Source: Pyrinomonadaceae bacterium (GTDB taxonomy: Bacteria; Acidobacteriota; Blastocatellia; Pyrinomonadales; Pyrinomonadaceae). Taken from it: DNA of 64,000 bases. The stretch is taken from assembly GCA_021463165.1 (NCBI GenBank), contig JAJTWY010000002.1, positions 291,447-355,446 of the forward strand, in the 5' to 3' direction. The notes below the pieces were generated by a model that ran no database searches, was not told where the DNA came from, and was given only the letters and a program-made list of their open reading frames with translations. The first letter of the stretch is position 1, and each line of letters begins with the position of its first letter. The position numbers were made by a program, and so were the translations under genes. Positions 51,734-60,498 of this stretch are shown here, one piece after another.

Positions 51734-52471
51734 ATGAATATTACGATCCTTCGCTTCGACACTATCGGATCGACCAATGATGAAGCGGCCCGGCAAGCCA
51801 AGCTCGGCGCCCCCGAAGGACTTTGCGTTGTGGCCTCGAAACAAACCGCCGGACGTGGGCGGCATGGCCGTGTTTGGGTATCTGAAAAAGGATCGGGGCT
51901 ATATTTCAGCATCATCCTGAGGCCCGCGATCGAAACTCGGTTTCTGCCCCTGATCACGCTGATGACCGGCATTGCAGTTCACGACACGCTAAGTGAACTT
52001 GGCATCAAACCGGATATTAAATGGGTCAATGACATTCTGGTAAAAGGGAAGAAGATCAGCGGCATTCTCGCGGAAACCGTCGACACACCAACGGGCCTTG
52101 CTGTCGTCGTCGGCATTGGTATCAACCTGACATCTCGCAACTTTCCGCCGGAACTTGCAGCGACAGCAACTTCGATCGAAGCAGAAGCGGCTCACCATCA
52201 GGAAGCGGACGTCGAACAACGCCTGACAGGACTGCTGAGCTATTGGTATGAGACACTCAGCGGTGCGGATGGGCCTGACGAAATACTGCGAAACTGGAAA
52301 CGCCGCTCGACGTATTTCTCCCGTAAGCCTGTTCGCGTAACGACGCCGGCCGGGGTTTGCGAGGGGGTTACGGACGGCCTGGAAGAAAACGGGGCCCTCC
52401 GGCTAAGGACGGCGGATGGAACGACGAGGGTTATTCAGGCCGGCGACGTTGAACTGCTTAGAGTGCTCTAG
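51734..52471 (+). CDS. birA: Biotin-[acetyl-CoA-carboxylase] ligase
   Basis: 245 residues without the DNA-binding domain that E. coli BirA has, so it is the ligase only. The biotin/ATP site is 'QTAGRGRHGRVWVSEKGSGLYFS' in parts, and the catalytic lysine region is 'KWVNDILVKGKKISGILAE'; a small C-terminal SH3-like domain follows. It attaches biotin to the carrier of acetyl-CoA carboxylase. birA is often next to coaX, here found 2.5 kb further on. Confidence 0.92.
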   Translation: MNITILRFDTIGSTNDEAARQAKLGAPEGLCVVASKQTAGRGRHGRVWVSEKGSGLYFSIILRPAIETRFLPLITLMTGIAVHDTLSELGIKPDIKWVNDILVKGKKISGILAETVDTPTGLAVVVGIGINLTSRNFPPELAATATSIEAEAAHHQEADVEQRLTGLLSYWYETLSGADGPDEILRNWKRRSTYFSRKPVRVTTPAGVCEGVTDGLEENGALRLRTADGTTRVIQAGDVELLRVL

Positions 52472-52893
52472 TCCGGTGTGTCGGGATCCTTAAATCGAAT
52501 GTAGTTCCTTGTTACTTTGAACAGGACGACCAGCGAGAATATACTAAGACCGATTCCGATCCAGAAGAATAGGAATCCGGACATCCCGCTGCCTGCGCCC
52601 TCGAGAGCGACCTGCGCCGCAACGGCCAGACCTATCACGAACGCCGGAAGGAACATGATCCAGACACCGACGACCACAATAGACTTTGGCCTTTTCTCAA
52701 CCGCTTTCGAGATGAGCACGCCCTCGCTTCGAATGGCCCCCATCGGATCGAGATTGGCAAAGGCGCCGGTCGGCATCAGACAGTTTGGGCACGATCCGGC
52801 ATCGGATCCGAGTACGGAGCCGCACGACGAGCAAAGCAACAGGCTTTCCTGTTCAAGTCCATCCGTCGCTTGCTTCGAGACCGTCTCTTCCAT
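52468..52893 (-). CDS. Membrane protein with N-terminal zinc ribbon
   Basis: 141 residues: a CSSC ... CPNC zinc ribbon at about 22-38, then two membrane helices (about 72-95 and 105-128). Function unknown. It overlaps the convergent birA by 4 bases. The layout resembles the zinc-ribbon membrane protein at 23262. Confidence 0.65.
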   Translation of the reverse strand: MEETVSKQATDGLEQESLLLCSSCGSVLGSDAGSCPNCLMPTGAFANLDPMGAIRSEGVLISKAVEKRPKSIVVVGVWIMFLPAFVIGLAVAAQVALEGAGSGMSGFLFFWIGIGLSIFSLVVLFKVTRNYIRFKDPDTPD

Positions 52894-52962
52894 TCTCGCG
52901 TTTGTCCCTGAGGAATGGTCTTCTATCTTATATTGGGAAGTCGTGACTTCGCAACAAAACTG

Positions 52963-53781
52963 ATGTCCCGTCGCCTGTCAGAACTCCACCCGATCCTTTA
53001 TCGAACACGAATATGGCAGAAACGGGTGTTTCGGCATCTGCAGGATCTGCGCCAGCGCCGACGATTCGCCGCCGAACGGGTCGATTCCAGCCTGGAATTC
53101 ACATGTAAGAAACACCAGTCATTACTGCGTCGAAGGCTTGGCGATTCGGACCCGCAGCTACAGGAAAACAAGGTTCAGAATCTGCGCATCGCCTGCCCGA
53201 TGATAAACGGGCTAGTGATCAAACCGGGACAAACATTCTCCTTCTGGAATCGCCTCGGCAACACAACATCGGACAAGGGGTATGTCGAAGGAATGCAGCT
53301 CTCCCGTGGCGAGGTCGTTCGGGGAGTCGGCGGCGGGCTTTGCCAACTCGCCAATCTTCTGTATTGGATGGCTCTGCATACTGAGTTGGATGTCGTCGAA
53401 CGGCACCATCACAGTTTTGATCCATTTCCCGATGAGAATCGCACACTGCCATTCGGCAGCGGCGCCGGCGTCTTTTACAACTATGTTGACCTTCGCTTTT
53501 TCAACCCGACGAAGGTCACATTCCAGATCAGCCTCTGGCTCACTGAAAACCATCTGAAAGGCGCGATCTACTCGGACCGCGAGACTACCCGCTCGTTTCA
53601 CGTTTTTGAGCGAAACCATAGATTTTACCGGACAGATGGCCGGATCTTTCGTGAGAACGAGATATGGCGCAGGGTGATCGACCGGCGGACAGGAAATATG
53701 ATTCACGAGGAACTCATTGTTCGGAACAACTCGGAGGTCAAGTACGAATTGAGTTTTGCGGCCGGAGAGTGTAACGTGTAG
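52963..53781 (+). CDS. VanW family protein
   Basis: 272 residues from the ATG at 52963 (an ATG at 52915 is possible). 'RLSELHPILYRTRIWQKR' at the start and the core 'IKPGQTFSFWNRLGNT', 'GYVEGMQLSRGEVVRGVGGGLCQLANLLYWMAL' in parts are the VanW domain. VanW genes occur in some vancomycin-resistance clusters, but chromosomal VanW proteins are widespread and of unknown cell-envelope role; no resistance genes are near. Confidence 0.85.
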   Translation: MSRRLSELHPILYRTRIWQKRVFRHLQDLRQRRRFAAERVDSSLEFTCKKHQSLLRRRLGDSDPQLQENKVQNLRIACPMINGLVIKPGQTFSFWNRLGNTTSDKGYVEGMQLSRGEVVRGVGGGLCQLANLLYWMALHTELDVVERHHHSFDPFPDENRTLPFGSGAGVFYNYVDLRFFNPTKVTFQISLWLTENHLKGAIYSDRETTRSFHVFERNHRFYRTDGRIFRENEIWRRVIDRRTGNMIHEELIVRNNSEVKYELSFAAGECNV

Positions 53782-53790
53782 AGACGTGTT

Positions 53791-54117
53791 ATGAACGACG
53801 ATTTTGATTTTGACGCGAATTTCGACCTCGATGATATCGACGAAGAACTTGTAGAATTTGATGAGTTCGATGGCGAGTTGACCGATGTCTCGGTCCGAAC
53901 AGCGGTCATGCAAAAGAATGACATGATCGCATTGCTCTGTATCAAAACAGCCGCTGTTGGGGCGGCTATTTGCCGTGTCGATCCCCGTGAAGACCGGCCG
54001 GCTGTCCAGATCTATGACGACCCGTCCGCAGCGGTCGAATGGTTTACGAAAAGTCTCCGAACCAGCCGACGGAATGGCTGGAATGTGATCTATGACGGGC
54101 TGCCGCTGCAAGGATAA
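53791..54117 (+). CDS. Acidic protein of unknown function
   Basis: 108 residues. The first 30 are an Asp/Glu/Phe-rich acidic run ('FDFDANFDLDDIDEELVEFD'), followed by a compact domain 'AALLCIKTAAVGAAI'-like hydrophobic core and 'VQIYDDPSAAVEWFTKSL'. No family is recognised. It follows vanW by 9 bases and ends at a strong terminator. Confidence 0.55.
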   Translation: MNDDFDFDANFDLDDIDEELVEFDEFDGELTDVSVRTAVMQKNDMIALLCIKTAAVGAAICRVDPREDRPAVQIYDDPSAAVEWFTKSLRTSRRNGWNVIYDGLPLQG

Positions 54118-54143
54118 GATCGGTTGAAATAGAGTTTCAGCGT

Positions 54144-54180
54144 GGAGAATTAAGGTTTCGCTTAATTCTCCATTTTTCTT
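54144..54180 (+). terminator. Terminator of the vanW unit
   Basis: A perfect 10-base-pair stem GGAGAATTAA/TTAATTCTCC with an 8-base loop is followed by ATTTTTCTTT. It separates the vanW pair from coaX. Confidence 0.8.
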
Positions 54181-54195
54181 TCCCAAGCTGGTGAT

Positions 54196-54960
54196 ATGTT
54201 TTTAGCCGTAGATATCGGAAACTCGAACATTAAGATCGGCATATTCAATGGCGACGGTCTGTCGTCTCGGTTTTCGCTTGAGACGGTTCGAGATGAAGCT
54301 GCTGCGTCGCTGTCGTCGAAGTTTTCGGGCAGGTTCGAAGGAGCCGTCGAGAGTTGCCTCATCTGTTCCGTAGTACCTGAGTTGAATGAAAATGTGGTCA
54401 AGGCGATCGAGCGAGAGACGGGGCGAAAGCCGATCATCGTGACGAACAACATCGACCTGGGCCTTAAAATTGAATACGAACCGCTCTCAGCCGCCGGTGC
54501 CGACCGGATCATAAACTCATTCTCCGCCGCCGAGACCTACGGAACGCCTTGCATCGTTTGCAGCTTCGGTACGGCAATGACCATTGACGTTGTAAATGAT
54601 GATCGAGTGCTTATCGGCGGCCTGATCGCGCCCGGCATAAAGGCCCTCTCACTGGCGTTGAGTCAAGCCGCTTCTCGTTTGCCGACTGTTGAGATCGCGA
54701 GGCCTCCGCGTGTGATCCAGAACACGACCGTCGGTTCGCTTCAGTCAGGGATCGTAAACGGCTATCTTGCCCAGTTCGAAGGACTCTTGAAGATGATAAA
54801 AAAGGAACTCGGCTCACCGGCACGTGTCATCGCAACGGGTGGACACGCCCAACTTGTTGCGGATAACAGCGTAGGGATCGACGTCGTTGACAACGATCTG
54901 ACGCTCAATGGCCTTTGGAAGGCAGCACGGCGGCTCGGGATCACAACGCCTGCCAAATAA
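54196..54960 (+). CDS. coaX: Type III pantothenate kinase
   Basis: 254 residues with the ASKHA-fold phosphate motif 'MFLAVDIGNSNIKIGIF', 'GADRIINSFSAAETYGTPC' in parts (substrate and catalytic Asp) and 'VCSFGTAMTIDVVN', then 'GGLIAPGIKALSLALSQAASRLP' in parts. It phosphorylates pantothenate in coenzyme A synthesis and needs a monovalent cation. The stop is 1 base before the helicase-like gene, so the two are cotranscribed. Confidence 0.93.
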   Translation: MFLAVDIGNSNIKIGIFNGDGLSSRFSLETVRDEAAASLSSKFSGRFEGAVESCLICSVVPELNENVVKAIERETGRKPIIVTNNIDLGLKIEYEPLSAAGADRIINSFSAAETYGTPCIVCSFGTAMTIDVVNDDRVLIGGLIAPGIKALSLALSQAASRLPTVEIARPPRVIQNTTVGSLQSGIVNGYLAQFEGLLKMIKKELGSPARVIATGGHAQLVADNSVGIDVVDNDLTLNGLWKAARRLGITTPAK

Positions 54961-54961
54961 A

Positions 54962-56266
54962 ATGGACGCTCGCACAGAGATCTCACCACCTCGGCTGATA
55001 AAAAGCCTCCGCGGGTTCAATCTGCTCCCCGCGATCGTTTTTATGTCGACCAGACGCCGGTGCGATGAAGCCGTAGCCGAACTTGCAGGCGATAAGTCGC
55101 AGAGAGCTGATCCCGACCGTCAGGCCTCGCGCAAAGGAATATTTGACGATTTCGCAATCGAGCATCCCGAAGTAAAAGACCACAAGCACGCCGCGATCAT
55201 TGTGAGATCCGGTGTCGCCGCACATCATGCAGGCCATATCCCTTCATGGAAACTGCTGATCGAACGGATGATGTCAGCAGGATTGCTTGACGCTTTGTTC
55301 GCGACATCGACCGTCGCGGCCGGAGTCGATTTTCCAGCCAGAACGGTTGTCATCTCGAACGCGGACACGCGCGGCAACGACGGCTGGCGTCCGCTCACAA
55401 CAAACGAACTGCAACAGATGACGGGACGCGCAGGGCGCCGCGGAAGGGACAATGTCGGGTTTGTGATCCTTACTCCCGGCCAGTTTCAAAACCCGAGGCG
55501 GATCGCAGAGCTGCTCCGATCACGCCCGGAAGCACTTGAGAGCAAGTTTCGCTCGACCTACACCAGCCTTTTGAATCTGCTCGACGCGTTTGGCAACTTC
55601 GACCAGGTCCGATCGATCGCTGAGAAGAGTTATGCCTTTTGGGCAGTCACGCGCACATCGCGAGATGTGCGCAGCGGCAGCGGCAAGGGCGGCCCGTCAA
55701 ACGACCGGATATGGCTCGAGTTTGAGCGTCGCGCCAACGTCCTGGGCCACTACGGCTATATCGATCTTGAAAATGAGACCGTCACCGAAGCCGGAAAATG
55801 GCTCGCTGATCTCCGCATTGACAGGCCGCTGCTTGTTGGTGAGGCGCTCCGCGATGGTATTTTCGACGAACTGACGCCCGCGGAGGCGGCAGGGCTAATG
55901 GCCTCGGTCGCAGCGGATGCCGAGCGAAGCTATGGCGAACTTCGGGCCTCTCGACATATGCTCGACATCCTCGCCGATTTCGAGGATATTGTGCTTTCAG
56001 TATCAAGCATCGAATGGAAGAACGGCTTGGCCCCAGTTCAGGAGATCAATTACTCAGCGGCGGCAGCAGCCGAACGGTGGACGGCCGGTATGACGTGGGA
56101 TGAACTAGCGGATCGAACAAGAGCCGAGGAAGGCGACCTTGTCAGATTGTTGTCGCGAACAGGCGAGGCACTTCGACAACTTGCAAATCTGTCCGCTTCA
56201 AATCCAGCTGCTTCAGCCCTTGCCGCTGAGGCATCAAATCGCATTTTGCGGGATCCGGTTCGTTGA
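54962..56266 (+). CDS. SKI2-like helicase, C-terminal half only
   Basis: 434 residues. It starts within the second RecA-like domain of Ski2/Mtr4/HelY-type helicases: motif IV-like 'AIVFMSTRRRCDEAVAEL', motif V 'LFATSTVAAGVDFPARTVVI', motif VI 'QQMTGRAGRRGRD'. A winged-helix and DSHCT-like helical part follow. The entire first RecA-like domain with the ATP P-loop and DExH box is absent, so this protein cannot be an ATP-driven helicase alone. The start one base after coaX, with no helicase sequence upstream, suggests the short form is genuine here. Confidence 0.75.
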   Translation: MDARTEISPPRLIKSLRGFNLLPAIVFMSTRRRCDEAVAELAGDKSQRADPDRQASRKGIFDDFAIEHPEVKDHKHAAIIVRSGVAAHHAGHIPSWKLLIERMMSAGLLDALFATSTVAAGVDFPARTVVISNADTRGNDGWRPLTTNELQQMTGRAGRRGRDNVGFVILTPGQFQNPRRIAELLRSRPEALESKFRSTYTSLLNLLDAFGNFDQVRSIAEKSYAFWAVTRTSRDVRSGSGKGGPSNDRIWLEFERRANVLGHYGYIDLENETVTEAGKWLADLRIDRPLLVGEALRDGIFDELTPAEAAGLMASVAADAERSYGELRASRHMLDILADFEDIVLSVSSIEWKNGLAPVQEINYSAAAAAERWTAGMTWDELADRTRAEEGDLVRLLSRTGEALRQLANLSASNPAASALAAEASNRILRDPVR

Positions 56267-57151
56267 TCGCCGCATATCCAATAACATCTCATGCTGCCAC
56301 AGGCGCTCGTAGAAGCCGAGATGCGAAAAGAACATCATCGCATCCCGCAGAGATCGATCGATATTGATCACCTGCAGGGAGTAGCCCTGAGCTGTAGAGG
56401 CCTTAACTGCTCCGACGAGCATGCTGCCGACCCCTCTCCGCCGGACTTTTCTATCAACCGCGATCTGCGCAATACGGCCAAACTTTGATGAGAAGACGAC
56501 GTAGCCAATGCAGACCCCGTCAGAATAGGCTCCAAGTATTCGTTTCAGGTTATTGGTTCGCTGGATCGCGACGATCGAGTTCTGCCACGATGGACTGCCG
56601 TCCCAGAATGACGATAGAAGGGGCCAGTCGGGTTCATCGATCTCGCGTATCAAAATATCAGGGTCCCGTGGATCATGCCTTGGGAGCTCGGCATCGCATT
56701 GTAGCAGGGCAAGGCTCCGAACCGGCTTGAAACCAAGTTTTTCGTAGAGACTGATAGCCCCTGTGTTTGTTGAGACAACCTCCAGCAGAAACTGCTCTAT
56801 ACCCGATTCGAAGAACTCTGGGATCATCTTTTCAAACATCGACTCGCTTATTCGCTGACGTCGTCGGCTCGGGATAACGCCGGTCCCGGCATCATAGACT
56901 GTAGGAGATCCGTTCCATTCACCAAAGCCGTTAAGCGAAAACCCGACGAGGTCGTTCGAATTAAAGCAGCCGATGGTCCGGTTCAGATCTACTCCGGTAA
57001 GATTGAGGTGGTTTCGGAACTGAGTCTCTGTTAGAGCAAATGGCACGACGTAGTCAGAAAAAGCCTCGGAGAAACATCTGTAAAGAGTATCGAAGCAGGT
57101 GTCGTCCAGGAATCTACACTCTCGAATGATGGTTTCGTTTCGAATATCCAT
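56234..57151 (-). CDS. Tandem GNAT acetyltransferase
   Basis: 305 residues with two GNAT-like halves: 'AGTGVIPSRRRQRISESMFE' in the first (R/K-rich acetyl-CoA loop) and 'IAQIAVDRKVRRRGVGSMLV' in the second. The second loop is canonical. The substrate is unknown. Its 3' end overlaps the convergent helicase-like gene by 33 bases. Confidence 0.8.
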   Translation of the reverse strand: MDIRNETIIRECRFLDDTCFDTLYRCFSEAFSDYVVPFALTETQFRNHLNLTGVDLNRTIGCFNSNDLVGFSLNGFGEWNGSPTVYDAGTGVIPSRRRQRISESMFEKMIPEFFESGIEQFLLEVVSTNTGAISLYEKLGFKPVRSLALLQCDAELPRHDPRDPDILIREIDEPDWPLLSSFWDGSPSWQNSIVAIQRTNNLKRILGAYSDGVCIGYVVFSSKFGRIAQIAVDRKVRRRGVGSMLVGAVKASTAQGYSLQVINIDRSLRDAMMFFSHLGFYERLWQHEMLLDMRRSTNRIPQNAI

Positions 57152-57212
57152 TTGTTAGACTGATAAATGATATCGTGGCGTAACCGACTACGTTAATCAA
57201 GGCTAATTGGGA

Positions 57213-58052
57213 ATGCAAGTACTACTGGCCAGCGAATATGGATTTTGTTTCGGCGTCGAACGGGCGGTCGATATGGTCGAGAAGGCCATCGGCGAAGGAA
57301 AGACGGTCAGGGCACTCGGGCCATTGATCCATAATGAGCAGGAAATGCAGCGTCTAGCGCACGAAGGCGTAACGACGATCAGCGAACCCATCCAGATCAC
57401 GCGCAACGAAACGGCAGTGATCCGAGCACATGGTGTGACTCCTGAGGTCCAAAGGGAGCTTGAGGAGAAAGCCGCGAGCGTGGTCGACGCCACTTGTCCG
57501 TTCGTTACTCGCGTTCAGAAGCTAGCCTCCCGAGCGGCGGCACAGGATCGCCATGTGGTGGTTGTCGGAAGCCCGGACCATCCGGAGATGATCGGCGTAA
57601 AAGGATATGCACCCGATCATGCCTTTGTGATTCGTGATGAGTCAGAGCTCGATCAGCTTCCCAAACTTCGAGATCCGCTGGTCGTGTCTCAGACGACGAT
57701 CAAATCAAAGACTTTTTTTGATACGGCTGAAGCCGTTAAGGCCCGAGCCGATGGCGAGGTCCAGGTCGTGAATACGATCTGTTCGGCGACCCGCGACCGA
57801 CAGGATGCCGCTCGAGCGCTTTCCGGAATGGTGGATGCATTTTACATTATTGGCGGCCGTCACTCGTCAAATAGTGTCAAGCTTCTTGCCGTCTGCAAGG
57901 AGCAATGTGAGAAGAGCTTCCTTATTGAAACCGAGGCTGAGATCGACCCGGCTGACCTTACCGGTGTAGAAACTGTCGGAGTTACGGCAGGGGCCTCAAC
58001 TCCTAAGTGGCTGATCGACCGCGTTGTTAAACACCTTGAAGGCCTTGGTTAA
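57213..58052 (+). CDS. ispH: 4-hydroxy-3-methylbut-2-enyl diphosphate reductase
   Basis: The ATG at 57213 gives 279 residues. IspH iron-sulfur cysteines are in 'EYGFCFGVERAVDM', 'VVDATCPFVTRVQ' and 'VNTICSATRDRQ'. 'IRAHGVTPEV' and 'GGRHSSNSVKLL' are the substrate-binding His and Ser/Asn motifs. It makes isopentenyl and dimethylallyl diphosphate, the last step of the MEP pathway. It is divergent from the GNAT gene. Confidence 0.95.
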   Translation: MQVLLASEYGFCFGVERAVDMVEKAIGEGKTVRALGPLIHNEQEMQRLAHEGVTTISEPIQITRNETAVIRAHGVTPEVQRELEEKAASVVDATCPFVTRVQKLASRAAAQDRHVVVVGSPDHPEMIGVKGYAPDHAFVIRDESELDQLPKLRDPLVVSQTTIKSKTFFDTAEAVKARADGEVQVVNTICSATRDRQDAARALSGMVDAFYIIGGRHSSNSVKLLAVCKEQCEKSFLIETEAEIDPADLTGVETVGVTAGASTPKWLIDRVVKHLEGLG

Positions 58053-58082
58053 CCACGGCTGAATTCATAAAGATCGTGGGGT

Positions 58083-58116
58083 AAAAAAAGGGGCCGCATC
58101 GTACGTGACGCGGCCC
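58083..58116 (-). terminator. Terminator between ispH and the xylanase
   Basis: Stem GGGCCGC/GCGGCCC with a 12-base loop (58091-58116). On the minus strand seven T follow (58083-58089), so it is a classic terminator for the xylanase gene; in the plus direction it can also end ispH weakly. Confidence 0.8.
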
Positions 58117-58293
58117 TTCAACCTATTTCGGAGATTTTCGAATAGACCTCTGGCGTGCCGACAGGCCAAAAATGTTTGCCACTGTGCTCTTACACGCTTT
58201 TCTTCCGTTCATTCAATAAAAAGAGGCATTCGGTTTCTGATTCCAGAGAAACGTGTCGAAAGACCGTCGATCCCAGAAAAGGTCTAGCGTTCA

Positions 58294-60129
58294 TCATTCC
58301 AGGCCTGTAAAATCAACGCCGGTCATTGCGTCTTCGACGGGGATAGTTTTTGGTGCGAAGCGGTAACGCTTCGACGACACACTAATTATGTAAGAGGTCC
58401 CGTTGGCCTCGATCCCCGTGAACGTGTACGTCCCGAACGAACTCGTGGTGACCGTACGGCGGTTACCCAGCGGATCCACGATATTGACGGTCGCATTCCG
58501 AATCGCGAGGCCCGACGGCGTCGTCACCCTTCCGCTGATAGTCACCTGCAGCCGGGTTGGGTCGACAATTCCCCAATAAGCCGGCTTGGCCTGCAACTCT
58601 TGGTCAAACAGAAGCGGAGCCTCGAGGCGATTGACCGGAAACGTCGAGAGCCATGTCGCATCATCCGCAAGCCCCCAAAGCGTGACCGAACTGATCTTGT
58701 CCGCGAGGCTTCGATATGCATCAAAATGATCACGATATCTATAACCCTGCCGAAGGAGAACGGAATTCGGGATCGTTGTAAAACTCTGCGACGAGTTGGT
58801 ATAGATGCTGACATCCATCTCGGTTATCTGATTATCGATCCCGGGGATCGTAGCAAAAAGGTTGATGCTGTCTATGATCGATGCTTTCGTGGGATAGTTC
58901 GGATTATTGTGCATCTGGTGACCTATGCCATCGACCGGAATGCCTCGAGACCTCAAGTTCTGGATCAGATTGAACAGAAATGTACGTTTGGTTGGATTTG
59001 TCGTGTCGTAGTCGTTAATGAACAGCTTAGCCGACGGCGATACCTCGCGTGCGACCTGAAATGCCTTGTCAATGTAGTCGGTGCCACAGATCTGGAACCA
59101 TTGTGTTTTACGAAATCCGTCCGGCTCATTCGGATCGATGACCTCGTTAACAACGTCCCAGGCGTAAATGTTTGCTCCGTAGCGTCCAACGACCGTGCGA
59201 ATATGCGAGTCGAGGCGTTGCAGCAGCAATGCCTTATTCTGAGGAGTGGGAGTCATCGGATTCCCATTCGCGTCCAGAAAAAGCCAGCTGGGGTTCTGTT
59301 CGTGCCAGACCAGAGCGTGCCCTCGAACCTGCATCCCATTTGCGACCGCATTGTTAACTATCGCGTCGGCGGGAGCAAAATCATAAGTGTTCTCGGAAGG
59401 GTGGATCGGCCCCCATTTCATCACGTTCTCGGCTGTCACGCTGTTGAAGTGCTTGGTGAGGAGCTGGCCGTGAACACCCTGAAACTTCGCCGGGCTTATC
59501 GCTGCACCGATGTTGAAGTGAGGCTCAAGTACTTGCCGAAGGTTCGGGATATCATTCTGGATCTGCAGTGGCGGCAAGAGCGTTAACTCAAAATCGTCAA
59601 TATAGAACGACGATGTGCCGGCCGCAGATTCGATATAGAGCCGAAGAGTATCATGTTCGAAGGGATAAGTGTATATTGTCGTTAGGTTGGTCCAGCCATC
59701 GTCTTTTACAGTAACGGCCGGAACAACGTTGTGATAAGTAGTAGTCCCTGCCAGCGTTCGCTGAAGCGTCATCCTGAGATTCGAAGCAGCCTGGCCGGCG
59801 ACAATTCGGGCCCAGACCGATACGCGGTAGCGCGAGCCGTTGGCAAAGTCATTCGCTACGTTCATGCGCGGCCCGTGAAACGTCTGCTGCCTGTTCGAGA
59901 TTCTCAGACTGAAGTTTCCCGATCGCTTTTCGTCCGTCGTGACAGTAAGTGTCTCGACCCCCGCGACCGTTAGCCAACCCTCCGTCGTCCCAGTTTCAAA
60001 GCCAGTCGCAATATTTGCCTGGACTGAATCGTCATCAAAACTGCGCAGCGGAGTGTGTCCGAAACCTAGCAGGGTTGTTCCAAGCGACAACACGATCAAT
60101 GCCGCTCGCAAACCAATGTGTCGTCTCAT
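58294..60129 (-). CDS. Secreted GH10 endo-1,4-beta-xylanase with CBM and C-terminal regulatory-like domain
   Basis: 611 residues: a signal peptide, a beta-sandwich carbohydrate-binding domain of the CBM4/9 type (about 35-180), a GH10 barrel (about 195-520), and a C-terminal carboxypeptidase-regulatory-like domain (about 528-611). Catalytic glutamates are in 'WDVVNEVID' (acid/base, near 327) and 'ITEMDVSIY' (nucleophile, near 436). 'NSVTAENVMKWGPIHP' and 'HALVWHEQNPSW' are typical. It cuts xylan outside the cell. The C-terminal domain is a close match to that of the propeller protein at 33575. Confidence 0.92.
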   Translation of the reverse strand: MRRHIGLRAALIVLSLGTTLLGFGHTPLRSFDDDSVQANIATGFETGTTEGWLTVAGVETLTVTTDEKRSGNFSLRISNRQQTFHGPRMNVANDFANGSRYRVSVWARIVAGQAASNLRMTLQRTLAGTTTYHNVVPAVTVKDDGWTNLTTIYTYPFEHDTLRLYIESAAGTSSFYIDDFELTLLPPLQIQNDIPNLRQVLEPHFNIGAAISPAKFQGVHGQLLTKHFNSVTAENVMKWGPIHPSENTYDFAPADAIVNNAVANGMQVRGHALVWHEQNPSWLFLDANGNPMTPTPQNKALLLQRLDSHIRTVVGRYGANIYAWDVVNEVIDPNEPDGFRKTQWFQICGTDYIDKAFQVAREVSPSAKLFINDYDTTNPTKRTFLFNLIQNLRSRGIPVDGIGHQMHNNPNYPTKASIIDSINLFATIPGIDNQITEMDVSIYTNSSQSFTTIPNSVLLRQGYRYRDHFDAYRSLADKISSVTLWGLADDATWLSTFPVNRLEAPLLFDQELQAKPAYWGIVDPTRLQVTISGRVTTPSGLAIRNATVNIVDPLGNRRTVTTSSFGTYTFTGIEANGTSYIISVSSKRYRFAPKTIPVEDAMTGVDFTGLE

Positions 60130-60270
60130 ATATTACCTCCGAACATATAATGCGGATTATGCAACAAAAAAAGGTCAGAAAACCACAGAAAACCTCTTTC
60201 GTCGGTCATTCGGAGGGGAATGCGGACCGATCCGGCAAGAATATGGCCGGGATCGCCGTTTACGATATTT

Positions 60271-60315
60271 TGGTGGTCCCGGCTGGATTCGAACCAGCGG
60301 CCTTCCACTTAGGAG
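60271..60315 (-). other. Attachment site: 3' part of tRNA-Arg(CCT)
   Basis: Read on the minus strand the sequence runs from the anticodon loop (CTCCTAA, anticodon CCT at 60311-60313) through the 3' anticodon stem, variable region and T-arm (GCTGG-TTCGAAT-CCAGC) to the acceptor strand, discriminator and CCA (60271-60273). The 5' half is missing: D-arm and 5' acceptor do not follow, and the anticodon stem mismatches from base 31 on. This is the duplicated 3' end left when a tyrosine integrase inserts into a tRNA gene. Confidence 0.82.
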
Positions 60316-60358
60316 TTGGGATGCCGGACATTTTTGCGACTTTCTGCCCCTTTCATAA

Positions 60359-60478
60359 ATCCCACATTTAGCCCGGTTTTATCGTGACTTCAAGATTGAC
60401 GGCTCTTTCTATTACCTTCATAATATAACCAATTCATTCCCACCTATAACACGGATTTGGTGGGAATTTTAGTGGGAT
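60359..60478. promoter_or_regulatory. Inverted repeat and GTGGGA half-sites before the integrase
   Basis: ATTCCCACC (60436-60444) and GGTGGGAAT (60459-60467) form a perfect 9-base inverted repeat with a 14-base spacer. Further copies are ATCCCAC at 60359-60365 and GTGGGAT at 60472-60478. Such clustered half-sites between a core att site and an integrase gene look like arm-type integrase or excisionase binding sites, or repressor operators. Confidence 0.55.
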
Positions 60479-60498
60479 ATTACGGGCGGTGAAATGGT

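Larger units (their letters stand above)
60130..60498. other. Junction region between chromosome and integrated element
   Basis: No protein gene is seen. It contains the tRNA-Arg fragment (60271-60315), four GTGGGA-type half-sites between 60359 and 60478, and a perfect inverted repeat before the integrase gene. AT content rises compared with the left side. Confidence 0.6.

Noticed and set aside
52915..53781. Vancomycin-resistance role for the VanW protein
   Set aside because: No vanA/B ligase, vanX or vanRS genes are near, and VanW-domain proteins are common in bacteria without resistance.
53212..54186. 324-codon frame on the minus strand
   Set aside because: It is antisense to vanW and the acidic gene, and crosses the strong terminator at 54144-54180.
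58600..59586. 328-codon frame on the plus strand
   Set aside because: It lies wholly antisense to the xylanase gene, whose catalytic motifs are intact; its peptide resembles nothing known.
60271..60345. Intact tRNA gene
   Set aside because: Only the 3' half folds; the 5' acceptor strand and D-arm do not follow, and the anticodon stem has mismatches.
59939..60371. Two frames encoding 'GFEPAAF' and 'WIRTSGLPL'-like peptides
   Set aside because: These are the well-known false translations of tRNA sequence, here from the tRNA-Arg fragment.
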